Assembly: GCA_022448365.1 (NCBI GenBank)
Contig: JAKVCS010000001.1
Span: 372,001-436,000 of the forward strand
Length of the DNA stretch: 64,000 bases
DNA from: Saccharospirillaceae bacterium
GTDB taxonomy: Bacteria > Pseudomonadota > Gammaproteobacteria > Pseudomonadales > Oceanobacteraceae
Direction of reading: 5' to 3'
The notes beneath the pieces were generated by a model. The model did no database searches. It saw only the letters and a list, made by a program, of their open reading frames with translations, and was not told the origin of the DNA. This document shows positions 1 to 8,242 of this stretch, piece by piece (position 1 is the stretch's first letter; each line of letters starts with the position of its first letter). Made by a program: the position numbers and the translations under genes.

Positions 1-114
1 CTTTAACTCCTTCACTAAAGAGACTTTCTCTAATAACTGAGAATCTAGTATATCAACCCTGCTTTCCAGATAATTCAAGCTTTCTTGAAAGGCATTTTCC
101 TTAGCAATAGTCCT
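1..114 (-). CDS. possible start of a further gene of the glycan operon (partial)
   Basis: Reading leftwards, the frame is open from just after a stop at 115-117 to the window edge and codes a charged, heptad-like stretch (ENAFQESLNYLESRV and onward). This looks like a coiled coil rather than random translation. No ATG or GTG start lies at the beginning of the open frame; a TTG at 76-78 or an ATT at 106-108 would be needed. It follows the WavE-family gene on the same strand after roughly 115-150 bases. It could also be a remnant or chance. Function unknown. Confidence 0.25.
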
Positions 115-229
115 TTATTTTCTGGCCTTAAGGTAGCGTATCATATATTTTTCTTCCTTTATAAAACCCGTACAAAAATAATCAATGTGTTCTTCGTAGT
201 AAATAGTAATTTATTTTACGCTACAATTA

Positions 230-1267
230 TTATCGACTCCCTCTTGGGTGTGATAGGTTGCGAGATTTTTTTAAATTTCGCCTTACCTTTAACGCCAGTG
301 AAGGCGATATACGAAACAAAATCATATTGATACAGCTATATATAAAGATTGGCTTCAACCAGCATGTTATATATTTAGCAATTAACACCTGAGAGTACCT
401 AAAGAAAGAGAAATATCTATTCCCAGATCTGCGGATCAATTTATCAAGTGTACTTTGTTGATAGCCAGAGTGCTTGCTATAGCTTGCATTAAAAATCTGA
501 GGTGGATAACGTAAACCGAGATCTTTCCAGCTGATAATCATAAAATTATACGAGATATAACTTTCAGAGATTCTGAACATAGAATAACTCGAAAAACCTG
601 CATAGGGCAGTTCAACATAGACACCATGCTTATCAAGCCATCGGATCATTAATGTCTGTTCTGGAACATGCTTCATTCTGCTATAACCCAGCAAATTTCC
701 GAAGAGGCGTCTTTGAACAACAGGAAACATCGCATCCCCTTCTTCAATCGAATCGCCACACCATAAATCGATAAGGTCTTTAGTATAACCAAAGTGTATT
801 AAATCAGAGGGATGAAATAATAAAGGTACTTTAGTCGGGTCCCTCGATATAAGATCCGACATACCTATCTTGTTATGTAACAAACTATACTTTGATTTAG
901 ATGATAAACACTCCCCCCCACACCGAACCATCTCCTCAATAATGTTGATAAGATTACCATTTTCAAAGAAATGATCTGCCCTTACCTTGACAGCAAATTC
1001 AGTTTTAACAGCTGCAAGGCCCATAGAAGTAGACAACACCTGAGAGGCAATATAATTATTCCGTTCATTAAAATCTAAAAATGGGACTAGGGGGTCAGAT
1101 AAGATAATCTGATCCACATTTAGTCCCTCTATACTTTCGTCACGCCAAGTAGAAACAACTATTGGCGCACCAGGAAAATACTTATGAATTGAACTTACGC
1201 AACTATCTACACCAGCAAGAGGTCCCTGAATTACGAAAGTCAAATCGTCAGTAGAGATAGTTTTCAT
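230..1267 (-). CDS. WavE-family lipopolysaccharide/capsule synthesis protein
   Basis: The N-terminus (residues 8-17, DLTFVIQGPL) and the following Rossmann-like stretch (YFPGAPIVVSTWRDE) match the WavE family, first known from a Vibrio cholerae LPS core gene and thought to be glycosyltransferase-like. A middle segment (KVRADHFFENG, around residue 95) resembles a GT-A metal-binding region (RADHF). About 345 residues is usual for the family, and the C-terminal part is basic and aromatic, fitting membrane association. It starts 2 bases after the stop of the preceding gene, so it is the last clear member of the Wzm/Wzt operon. It probably adds or modifies a sugar of the exported surface glycan; the exact sugar cannot be read from sequence. 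Confidence 0.7.
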   Translation of the reverse strand: MKTISTDDLTFVIQGPLAGVDSCVSSIHKYFPGAPIVVSTWRDESIEGLNVDQIILSDPLVPFLDFNERNNYIASQVLSTSMGLAAVKTEFAVKVRADHFFENGNLINIIEEMVRCGGECLSSKSKYSLLHNKIGMSDLISRDPTKVPLLFHPSDLIHFGYTKDLIDLWCGDSIEEGDAMFPVVQRRLFGNLLGYSRMKHVPEQTLMIRWLDKHGVYVELPYAGFSSYSMFRISESYISYNFMIISWKDLGLRYPPQIFNASYSKHSGYQQSTLDKLIRRSGNRYFSFFRYSQVLIAKYITCWLKPIFIYSCINMILFRISPSLALKVRRNLKKSRNLSHPRGSR

Positions 1268-1269
1268 AT

Positions 1270-1824
1270 CTACTTTAAACGTCGTTTACGAGAAAAGAGA
1301 TCAGATAGAGAAGAAATTCCATATGCAAACCTGGTAATCTTTGACCTACGATAAAACCATTTAACTTTATGCGAAAGATCTGAAATATCTATACCGGTAG
1401 GAGTGTAATAGACCCTATCAACCAACAACGATGATATAAAACTCAATTCAAAATCTGGCACAATAAATACAAAATCTAGATCCCTCTTGCTATACAACAT
1501 TTCTTTTCGAATAACTTCCAAAGCCTGACCGAAATAAAATCGCTCAAAAACCGAGAAGTCTAAGACAACAAACCCTCCAGAGCAAGACATAATAAAGTTA
1601 GCCAGCTTTGATTTTTCAACTTGATTTTCTTCATTAAGGAAGTCTGTAATAACTCCGATGGAGTAATCATCGAAATTTTCATTCCTGCACCTCAATATAG
1701 CTGGTAGAGACTCGATTGAAAAAACATTCACCAGAGGGTCGTCTAAACTATCCTTATTTAAAGCAGCGAACAAAGTGCTTGAAAGAGCTTGTTCAGCCAA
1801 ATCAGAACTAATAAGCAACATCAT
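1270..1824 (-). CDS. hypothetical protein of glycan operon
   Basis: This 184-residue protein is not recognised. It has no signal peptide or membrane segment. It has alternating hydrophobic strands and helices (MMLLISSDLA at the start; GFVVLDFSVFERF near residue 85; DFVFIVPDFELSF near 118; DRVYYTPTGIDI near 136) that would fit a Rossmann/GT-B-like half domain, and a very basic tail ending RKRRLK. Its start overlaps the stop of the large glycosyltransferase by 4 bases (ATGA), and the WavE-family gene follows after 2 bases, so all three are probably translationally coupled. A role as accessory glycosyltransferase or chain-synthesis partner is inference from position only. Confidence 0.55.
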   Translation of the reverse strand: MMLLISSDLAEQALSSTLFAALNKDSLDDPLVNVFSIESLPAILRCRNENFDDYSIGVITDFLNEENQVEKSKLANFIMSCSGGFVVLDFSVFERFYFGQALEVIRKEMLYSKRDLDFVFIVPDFELSFISSLLVDRVYYTPTGIDISDLSHKVKWFYRRSKITRFAYGISSLSDLFSRKRRLK

Positions 1825-3608
1825 TTTTCTCCGGCTCTATCCAAGTATGGAGTAGAGGCACTAATCGCCCTCAACATGGCTTTCCTCCCGCCACGCAAAT
1901 AAACCAGGTCTGTGAAATAACACAGCCACATGGCGCTAATACTAGAACCCAAATAACTTAAAGGCCCTTTTTTAACATAGTAATCACTATAAGACTTCAA
2001 AAAAATTCCTTTAGAGGAACGCTGAGAAATTTGACTAGCCAAGCCAACTTTCTCCACCAAGCCATTAAGATCAATATCCCCACCTTGCTCCAATATACTC
2101 TCAATCATCCAATACTTAGCGCTCGGGCTTATTTCATCCAGAAAAAGATATTTTTCCAGATCTAAAACGAACCTATGAACACTGCCACGATCGAGCTTCA
2201 AGGTTGTAGCCTCGAGCAAACCCATTATTACTAACAACCTTTCTTTGTTAGATACAACTTTTTTAGAAAGGATCTCTAAAATATCAGTGATTGCTTCCTT
2301 ATTCTTCACATAGATGTTCGTATAAATGTAGCACTTCCTGACAAATTCATCTTTTGTGAGCCTAAAAAGTGGTTTTCTAGGTATAGGAAAGAACTCAAAA
2401 GCCCCAAATACATAAGATAACTTGCCTGAAGTTTTCTCTGCTATTACTCCCCCATAATGAGAGAGCAAAGGCCGCGAATTAATTGACTGCGTTAAAGAAT
2501 ACGGATTTACAACTGAAGGTACACCAAACTTAAATGCTCGAATACCATACTCTACATCTTCAAATTCAGCCCAATATAATGATTCATCTTGCGAAACATA
2601 CTTCCAGAGAGCTTTCTTTACAATATAGAGACTTCCAGTTGCGTAAGAACTGCCGGGATGCCCACGCCTTGGGTGCGCGTATGCGAAGCCAGACGAATCT
2701 ACCAATTTTAATATAGGCTTAAATACGGCCCCCCCGTTTAAATTCTGATCGCTCTTAAAGAAACCAGAAACTCCATTAGACAATCTTCCCTTGATGAAAT
2801 TGAAGTCAGAATAACGCCTTGGACAAAAATTATATTTATCATCGAAAAATAAGCTCTGGAAGGTAAGAAGGGGATAATTATCCCCATATCTTGACATTGC
2901 CTCACCAAAGTCTAAAGGCAGGTAAACTCTATCATGAAGCATACAAATATTATTATAGCTAGCCGATTCGACAAGGATATTCTTTTTCTTAGTGATCCAA
3001 ACAGGTGGAGCAGGTATATCTTCACCTACAATTTTTACTGAGTCAAAGTACTTGAAGTTTTCGCCCGGACGGCCACACAATATAACCTCTTTCACCGGAA
3101 CATCGATATCCAAAATTCGCTCTACAATTTTATTCAAGACAGTTGCATCACCAGGGCCAACAGGTATACAAAAACTCCAATCATTTAATCCCGACGATGA
3201 TTCAACGCGTAGCCTATCCACCTTTTTATATACAACTCCCCTTTCACCCTGACTAATATTTTCAAAACTATCTGCATAGTACTCAGGTAAAGAGTATGAG
3301 AGGTTACAATCTTCAATAATCTCCACTGTTCCACCGAGCGGAACTAAATGAAGCACATCCCAGAGTATATTGGCATAAAACTGAGAATCATTAATGACAT
3401 TATACAAAACTATGTTTCGACACTTCCCAATACTTATCCGCGAGCATCCATCAAACTTTCTAATTTTTCTGGATTTATATTTTCTAGGATAAGGACGAAA
3501 GCTAAATATCGCGGTATTATTGCTTTCAAAGGAGTCTAAGGACACCTTAGGAAGTTTACGAGGCGATACACAACCCAATTTCTTGTCTGCAACCAGCTGG
3601 TACAACAT
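1821..3608 (-). CDS. large glycosyltransferase-like protein
   Basis: A 595-residue cytosolic protein. Residues about 1-130 look like the C-terminal half of a SAM-methyltransferase fold (ANILWDVLHLVPLGGTVEI) without a visible SAM-binding motif. Residues about 140-400 look like a GT-A fold: NICMLHDRVYLP occupies the place of the sugar-nucleotide/metal site and WAEFEDVEYGIRAF resembles the acidic catalytic segment of GT2-type enzymes. The last 170 residues are mostly helical. It starts 9 bases after the wzt-like gene stops and overlaps the next gene by 4 bases. It probably builds the backbone or a repeat of the polymer exported by the neighbouring ABC transporter. The donor sugar is unknown, and the domain assignment is by eye. 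Confidence 0.6.
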   Translation of the reverse strand: MLYQLVADKKLGCVSPRKLPKVSLDSFESNNTAIFSFRPYPRKYKSRKIRKFDGCSRISIGKCRNIVLYNVINDSQFYANILWDVLHLVPLGGTVEIIEDCNLSYSLPEYYADSFENISQGERGVVYKKVDRLRVESSSGLNDWSFCIPVGPGDATVLNKIVERILDIDVPVKEVILCGRPGENFKYFDSVKIVGEDIPAPPVWITKKKNILVESASYNNICMLHDRVYLPLDFGEAMSRYGDNYPLLTFQSLFFDDKYNFCPRRYSDFNFIKGRLSNGVSGFFKSDQNLNGGAVFKPILKLVDSSGFAYAHPRRGHPGSSYATGSLYIVKKALWKYVSQDESLYWAEFEDVEYGIRAFKFGVPSVVNPYSLTQSINSRPLLSHYGGVIAEKTSGKLSYVFGAFEFFPIPRKPLFRLTKDEFVRKCYIYTNIYVKNKEAITDILEILSKKVVSNKERLLVIMGLLEATTLKLDRGSVHRFVLDLEKYLFLDEISPSAKYWMIESILEQGGDIDLNGLVEKVGLASQISQRSSKGIFLKSYSDYYVKKGPLSYLGSSISAMWLCYFTDLVYLRGGRKAMLRAISASTPYLDRAGEK

Positions 3609-3617
3609 AATAAAACC

Positions 3618-4325
3618 CTAATAAGAACCAGACCTATTTATTTTACCGCCTGAAAGTTCGATAAACTTTGTACAAAAGTGGGAAGCCTGCTCTTCAGAAT
3701 GTGTTACCAAAATCAAAGTAACCCCAGAGTTTTGCAACTCCCTTATTTTTTCATAACATTTTTCTTGAAAAGGAGCATCGCCTACTGCGAGTATTTCATC
3801 AGCCAATATAATATCCGGCTGCATATGAACAGCAATAGAAAATCCCAAGCGCATCTGCATGCCAGACGAATAGTTCTTTAAAGGAACATCAATAAAATCA
3901 CCAAGCCCTGAAAATTCGACTATTTCTTCGTATACTGACTGAGCATATTCATTAGTAACACCAAAAAAAGATGAATTTAAAAATATGTTATCAGAACCAG
4001 TCAATTCAGAGTGAAAGCCTGCACCCAACTCGATCAAAGGAGCAACTCTACCTTTTACTTCAACACTGCCCGAGTTTTCTTTGTAGACACCTGCAAGAAC
4101 ACGCAACAAGGTACTCTTACCTGACCCGTTACATCCCAATAACGCTACTGAATCCCCTGAGGAAACAGAAAGGCTTACATCATCAAGAACTCTATATCTC
4201 TGCTTAACACTTCTAATACTTCTATTAAAAAAACCAATAAAAGCTTGCTTAACACCAGAAGGTTGGTTATGAATCAAGTCGAATTCTTTAACTACATTTT
4301 TTATATCAATTGCTAACTCAGTCAC
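3618..4325 (-). CDS. wzt: polysaccharide ABC exporter ATP-binding subunit (Wzt/KpsT type)
   Basis: It shows a complete ABC ATPase: Walker A GCNGSGKST near residue 63, Q-loop region, signature YSSGM near 153, Walker B IILADE near 174 and an H-switch THSEEQ. The fold and the RYRVLDDVSLSV entry are typical of Wzt/KpsT/TagH exporters of O-antigen, capsule or teichoic acid. At 235 residues it lacks the C-terminal carbohydrate-binding domain of long Wzt proteins, so it should not need a matching terminal cap. The start is GTG at 4325, one base after the permease stop, with GAGAGG upstream. It pairs with the permease at 4327-5094 to move lipid-linked glycan across the inner membrane. Confidence 0.9.
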   Translation of the reverse strand: MTELAIDIKNVVKEFDLIHNQPSGVKQAFIGFFNRSIRSVKQRYRVLDDVSLSVSSGDSVALLGCNGSGKSTLLRVLAGVYKENSGSVEVKGRVAPLIELGAGFHSELTGSDNIFLNSSFFGVTNEYAQSVYEEIVEFSGLGDFIDVPLKNYSSGMQMRLGFSIAVHMQPDIILADEILAVGDAPFQEKCYEKIRELQNSGVTLILVTHSEEQASHFCTKFIELSGGKINRSGSY

Positions 4326-4326
4326 G

Positions 4327-5094
4327 TCACAACCTCTCTATGGCATGTCTAGAGTATCTATTAAAAACAGACCACCCGATCCAAAAAGCCAAACAACTCG
4401 AAAAAAACATTATTAGCCAGTCTACATCATCAGGGATTTGATTTTCGTGCAAAATACCATTGATAGATCCAATATAGCAGGCAACCGGGTTCAAGTTATA
4501 ATAGAGAACTAGGCCTTCAGGAACCAGGCTGATGGAATATACAACAGGGGACAACCAAAATAGCAACGGTAAAAATACATCAATCAAATGCTTCACATCA
4601 CGAAAATAGACATAAAGAACACTTAAGAGCAAACTAATGCCGTAAATAAAAATAAGATACAGAAACAAGGCAATAGGATAGTATAAGAGCTCTACCTCAA
4701 TTGCACCACCTAAATAATGAAAAGCACATGCATATATAATTAAAGCTACCATCCAGAAGCATAAAGCAGTAACAAAGTTTGCACTTACAATATGACTCAT
4801 AGGAAATGCCATCTTCCTCAATAGTGAAACATTTCTGACAAGAAGATCACTACTTTGGCTAATAATCTGAGAAAACAACGACCAGTGAATAAAACCAGTC
4901 ACAACATATAGTGAAAAGTTCTCTATTGGGCTAGGAAAAACCACCGTAAAAACGTAATAGTAAACCGCAATATATAAGAGAGGACTTCCTAGGGACCATA
5001 ACACCCCCATATAGGCACCCATATATCTTACTTTTATTTCCGCTCTAACAAGGTTTCCGAAAAGATCTCTATAAGAAACTTTTTTTGCTTTCAT
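4327..5094 (-). CDS. wzm: polysaccharide ABC exporter permease (Wzm/KpsM type)
   Basis: A 255-residue ABC-2 type membrane protein with about six hydrophobic segments. The N-terminal amphipathic region (YRDLFGNLVRAEIKVRY) leads into MGVLWSLGSPLLY, a hallmark of Wzm/KpsM/TagG permeases. The C-terminal half ends with the usual FLPLLFWLSPVVYS segment. It is followed after one base by its ATPase. A hairpin with a T-rich tail lies just upstream (5118-5146), so the exporter part of the locus may be transcribed at a lower or separately set level than the nucleotidyltransferase genes upstream. Confidence 0.9.
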   Translation of the reverse strand: MKAKKVSYRDLFGNLVRAEIKVRYMGAYMGVLWSLGSPLLYIAVYYYVFTVVFPSPIENFSLYVVTGFIHWSLFSQIISQSSDLLVRNVSLLRKMAFPMSHIVSANFVTALCFWMVALIIYACAFHYLGGAIEVELLYYPIALFLYLIFIYGISLLLSVLYVYFRDVKHLIDVFLPLLFWLSPVVYSISLVPEGLVLYYNLNPVACYIGSINGILHENQIPDDVDWLIMFFSSCLAFWIGWSVFNRYSRHAIERL

Positions 5095-5117
5095 AGTTTA
5101 TGACGCTTAAAAAATAG

Positions 5118-5146
5118 TACAAAACAAAGGAGAGCCTCAGCTCTCC
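5118..5146 (-). terminator. probable intrinsic terminator or attenuator before wzm
   Basis: Read on the minus strand: a perfect 7-bp stem (GGAGAGC/GCTCTCC), a 4-base loop and then TTTGTTTT. It lies in the 61-base gap between the nucleotidyltransferase-SnoaL gene and wzm, where no obvious promoter for wzm follows, so partial read-through is likely. Confidence 0.6.
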
Positions 5147-5155
5147 CTATGTCAA

Positions 5156-6217
5156 TCATATCTCGTAGAGATACGCATTCAAAGATGATATCAAGCCCCC
5201 CTTCCAACGAATTATATCTGTCCCCCTAAAGCTTTTATCATTTAGAATCAATACAAACTCTATTACCGAGTGATGCAATCCTGAAGAAATGGATTTGATA
5301 TCAAAATCTAATCTTTCGATTGATGCAAATAAATCAGATATATATTCCCTGATCTTTCCAACCCCTGTCAATGATACCGAAGGGTCAACGAGATCCGCAT
5401 TATCGCAAAACATTTCAATAACCCTATCAAGATCCTTGTTTTGAAAAGCACTACAATATTTATTTGTCAACTCTCTCAAAACCTCGCATTCAGATTTAGA
5501 ATCGCGTTCGAATTTTTTGATTGCATGTACATCGTAGAAATTATAATACTCTTTATTTAAAGCATGCGCGGCCACTTTCTTTCCTTTTAAAATAAAATCA
5601 TTCAATACCGCAGAAATATAGTACTGACCCTCATTATGACCTTGTTTCCGAATAACATTCTTGGCCGATTCAAAAAAGTCACCAGCTCTTTTAAAGTAAA
5701 AGAAACCTGCAAGAGCATTATTACTAACGACTTTCTTTTCAGAAACCTGCACAACATTGCCATTTACGTCCATTTGAATATAAGACCATTTAGGGTGAAC
5801 TGATTCAAAGGTTAATACTCCTGCATCAGCTAATTGATCTGTAAAATAGTCTAAGCATTGATCAATATCATCCTGAATAACTTGATCGGCAGACGAAATT
5901 ATTAGAGGCGAATCATGATCAATGGAATCACAAGCTAAAAGGCAAGTACACAATGCACCAGCTGTTGGCCCTTGTATCTCGTAAACACTACCTTTGCCGG
6001 CAGTTGCAACGCGACATATATCAGCAAGCCCAAGCTCTTTATTCTTCGTAGATGGAACAGCAAATAAGAAATTACTATTTCGCTTCATATCAGAAAATGA
6101 TTTCAACGAAAGTTCAAGCAATGTCTTACCATTTAACTCAGTAAGAATTCTTGGATATTGATACTCATCAGAGACACTATACAATACATCGCCACACATC
6201 GGCATTAATATATTCAT
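5156..6217 (-). CDS. divergent nucleotidyltransferase fused to a SnoaL/NTF2-like domain
   Basis: The start is the ATG at 6217, which overlaps the stop of the HAD gene (ATGA) and has AGGAGG five bases upstream. Residues 1-235 are paralogous to the nucleotidyltransferase at 7487-8242: HPKWSYIQ matches DPKWSYAK, SEKKVVSN matches VEKVVVSD, and SSADQV matches ANSDQW. The nucleotide-binding loop is changed: PMCGDVLYSV...YPRIL replaces PMAGRGSRF...DPKPLI, so the usual glycine/arginine signature is gone. Residues about 245-353 form a SnoaL/NTF2-like domain (ELTNKYCSAFQNKDLDRV; DLVDPSVSLTG). It may be a regulatory partner, or an enzyme with altered substrate. The fusion is unusual and the function unknown. 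Confidence 0.75.
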   Translation of the reverse strand: MNILMPMCGDVLYSVSDEYQYPRILTELNGKTLLELSLKSFSDMKRNSNFLFAVPSTKNKELGLADICRVATAGKGSVYEIQGPTAGALCTCLLACDSIDHDSPLIISSADQVIQDDIDQCLDYFTDQLADAGVLTFESVHPKWSYIQMDVNGNVVQVSEKKVVSNNALAGFFYFKRAGDFFESAKNVIRKQGHNEGQYYISAVLNDFILKGKKVAAHALNKEYYNFYDVHAIKKFERDSKSECEVLRELTNKYCSAFQNKDLDRVIEMFCDNADLVDPSVSLTGVGKIREYISDLFASIERLDFDIKSISSGLHHSVIEFVLILNDKSFRGTDIIRWKGGLISSLNAYLYEI

Positions 6218-6849
6218 ATTTCCTCCTGAGCTTTGCAAATTGCTTCTTGAATATTTTTAAAGTTAACGTCAAACACCGTTTCAACCTTCAACACATGCGC
6301 TCCACTTGCATATGCAGCTCTCAATCCATTTTCATTATCTTCAACAATGAGACACTCCTTAGGAGTTAATCCCAGCTTATCGATAGCTAAGTTGTACATT
6401 TCAGGATCTGGCTTACCATTTGAAACATCTTCGTTTGATACGAAGAACTCTAAATAGTCGATTAAATGGGCTCGAGTTAACATTGACGCGATAGTTGCAC
6501 TAATTGAGTTTGAAGCAACAGCTATTTTGTACCCTGAATTACTCAGGCTCGACAATGCATACTCATGATGAAACAAAGGCCTACACAGATTATTCACCAT
6601 TTCCATAGTAAACTGCTGCTTCATCTCGTTTATAAATGAGTGCAACCCGGCCGACAGGCCTTTATCTCTAGACAGCATCTTTAACTTATCTTTTGTAGGG
6701 AGACCATCATACGTTGTTTCGTGTTCAGTGCGTGTAATCTCCATCCCGAAAAGTTCTAGAGCCTTATTTAAAGCATCATAATGCCACTCTTTTGCATCGA
6801 TCAATACGCCATCCATATCAAAAATGACGGCTTTAATTTTACAACCCAT
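6214..6849 (-). CDS. HAD-superfamily phosphatase/phosphomutase-like protein
   Basis: A 211-residue HAD subfamily IA protein. Motif I is VIFDMDGVLID at residues 8-18 with both aspartates, motif II is VASNS near 107, the motif III lysine is in GKPDPEMY near 135, and motif IV is VEDNENG near 162. The helical cap sits between motifs I and II, as in beta-phosphoglucomutase and Gph-like phosphatases. It overlaps the preceding GDPD-like gene by 11 bases and the following nucleotidyltransferase by 4. In this cassette it probably removes or moves a phosphate on the small molecule that the nucleotidyltransferases act on; that substrate is not known. Confidence 0.85.
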   Translation of the reverse strand: MGCKIKAVIFDMDGVLIDAKEWHYDALNKALELFGMEITRTEHETTYDGLPTKDKLKMLSRDKGLSAGLHSFINEMKQQFTMEMVNNLCRPLFHHEYALSSLSNSGYKIAVASNSISATIASMLTRAHLIDYLEFFVSNEDVSNGKPDPEMYNLAIDKLGLTPKECLIVEDNENGLRAAYASGAHVLKVETVFDVNFKNIQEAICKAQEEI

Positions 6850-7477
6850 TTATAAAGTACTCCTTAGCCAGTTCAGGGATATCTGTACATAAAATTGTGA
6901 CAACACCCCGCTGCTTTTCTATCACATCCTTTAACAATCGCCATTCGGCATCATGAGGCCGTTTATGCAACTCAGGGGAAACGATACAAATATCTTTTCC
7001 GGTTGAGTTAACGCGCTCTAAAAAGCCACAATCAAATTGATGCCCTAAAAAGCTATCTACCCATATCCCACTAGCCTGCTCCCAGAGATCACTCTCCCTT
7101 TCATACTCACTGGAGCGCATAAATACACGCAACCCCTTATCGATATATCCGACAGTGTCTGGAATCGACATATCAAAAAGAAAATAGGTCGAAACAGAGT
7201 ATTTCTTCAGAATCCTCTCTACTTCCGCCTGTAATCCATCACTTTTGATATTTAAGGCTAGAGATAGACTCTTGTCATATCGACAATAAATACCAAGAAA
7301 CTCTTCAAATGTAATCTCATCACCGGTCGGCATATCATGACTGATAACAATTTCGCCACATCTATCTCGCAAATCGGTTTCAGTTCCGAATCCCATTGAG
7401 AAAGATCGCTCGAAAGCTACTACTGAATTTTTCTCTTCCTCTGATTTCCAGTAACCTCTGTGGGATATAATTTCCAT
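6839..7477 (-). CDS. glycerophosphodiester phosphodiesterase (GDPD)-like protein
   Basis: A 212-residue cytosolic protein with the GDPD active-site pattern: SHRGYW at residues 5-10, the metal-binding pair in TETDLRD near 32 and ISHDMP near 44. The rest of the TIM barrel is compact (YFLFDMSIP, RVFMRSSEYE, GIWVDSF, DICIVSPELH, GVVTILCTDIP). Family members hydrolyse glycerophosphodiesters, but short cytosolic ones inside glycan loci are poorly studied. There is no signal peptide, so it acts in the cytoplasm. The gene lies 10-11 bases from the upstream nucleotidyltransferase and overlaps the HAD gene, so the three products probably act in one pathway. Confidence 0.8.
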   Translation of the reverse strand: MEIISHRGYWKSEEEKNSVVAFERSFSMGFGTETDLRDRCGEIVISHDMPTGDEITFEEFLGIYCRYDKSLSLALNIKSDGLQAEVERILKKYSVSTYFLFDMSIPDTVGYIDKGLRVFMRSSEYERESDLWEQASGIWVDSFLGHQFDCGFLERVNSTGKDICIVSPELHKRPHDAEWRLLKDVIEKQRGVVTILCTDIPELAKEYFINGL

Positions 7478-7486
7478 TTTGCCCTC

Positions 7487-8242
7487 CTAAAAACTGATCG
7501 CCTTTTCATATACAGCCTGGGTTTTAAATAACTCCAAATCAGCAGGGATGCCTAAGCCATACATCCCGTTGGCCTCTTCCCCAATGTTATAAACGCCAAC
7601 TTTAGCTGCATCATCTTCATGCATATAAGTATAGACAGGTGCGACGTAATACTCACCGTTTGACATGATTTTATTGTCGATCATCTTTTCAGCTTTCTTT
7701 ACAAAATCAGCTCCATTTCTATAGTTGTATATCCCCACGGTAGCCTCGTCAGAAACAACAACCTTTTCAACAACTTCGTTAACCAGACCGTCATCACCAA
7801 CTTTCGCATATGACCACTTAGGATCATCAGCCTTCATTGTCATAATCAAGCCATCAAGGGAATTAGACGCCATATGCTGGAGGTAGTCGTTAATATCAAC
7901 ATCTACCCATTGATCTGAGTTAGCAATCATAAGCGCGTCATCATTATCAATGTACTCTTTTGCACATAACACAGTACAAGCGGCTCCCTCTGTGACTCCA
8001 TCGATGCTGACAATAATAGAACCCGGAGCCCACTCTTCCAATTTTGGAGCAAGACTATACTCCTCAACATGCTGCCGCTGACATATAAAAATGAAACGAT
8101 GCTCACACTTTGGTCTCAGGTTGTTTATTACAACCTCAATCATCCGCTTATCATCTAGCTTAATTAGCGGCTTTGGATCCGAGTAGCCTTCTCTGGCAAA
8201 TCGACTCCCTCTTCCAGCCATTGGAATAACAATATTAAGCAT
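7487..8242 (-). CDS. sugar-phosphate-type nucleotidyltransferase
   Basis: The start is ATG 8242 (MLNIVIPMAGRGSRF), inside the end of the cupin gene with AGAAGGA upstream; a longer frame to 8269 is less likely. The protein has the GT-A nucleotidyltransferase signature GRGSRF followed by DPKPLI (residues about 9-26), a metal aspartate in NSDQW near 108 and the later lysine region VVEKVVVSD. At 251 residues it is a minimal pyrophosphorylase-type enzyme without an acyltransferase domain. It probably activates a phosphorylated small molecule with CTP, UTP or dTTP; the base and substrate cannot be told. The gene downstream of HAD is its diverged paralogue. Confidence 0.8.
   Translation of the reverse strand: MLNIVIPMAGRGSRFAREGYSDPKPLIKLDDKRMIEVVINNLRPKCEHRFIFICQRQHVEEYSLAPKLEEWAPGSIIVSIDGVTEGAACTVLCAKEYIDNDDALMIANSDQWVDVDINDYLQHMASNSLDGLIMTMKADDPKWSYAKVGDDGLVNEVVEKVVVSDEATVGIYNYRNGADFVKKAEKMIDNKIMSNGEYYVAPVYTYMHEDDAAKVGVYNIGEEANGMYGLGIPADLELFKTQAVYEKAISF

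Noticed and set aside
85-330. An 81-residue plus-strand frame with a hydrophobic N-terminus
   Set aside because: It overlaps the end of the WavE-family gene on the other strand, has no ribosome site and is A+T-rich by composition only.
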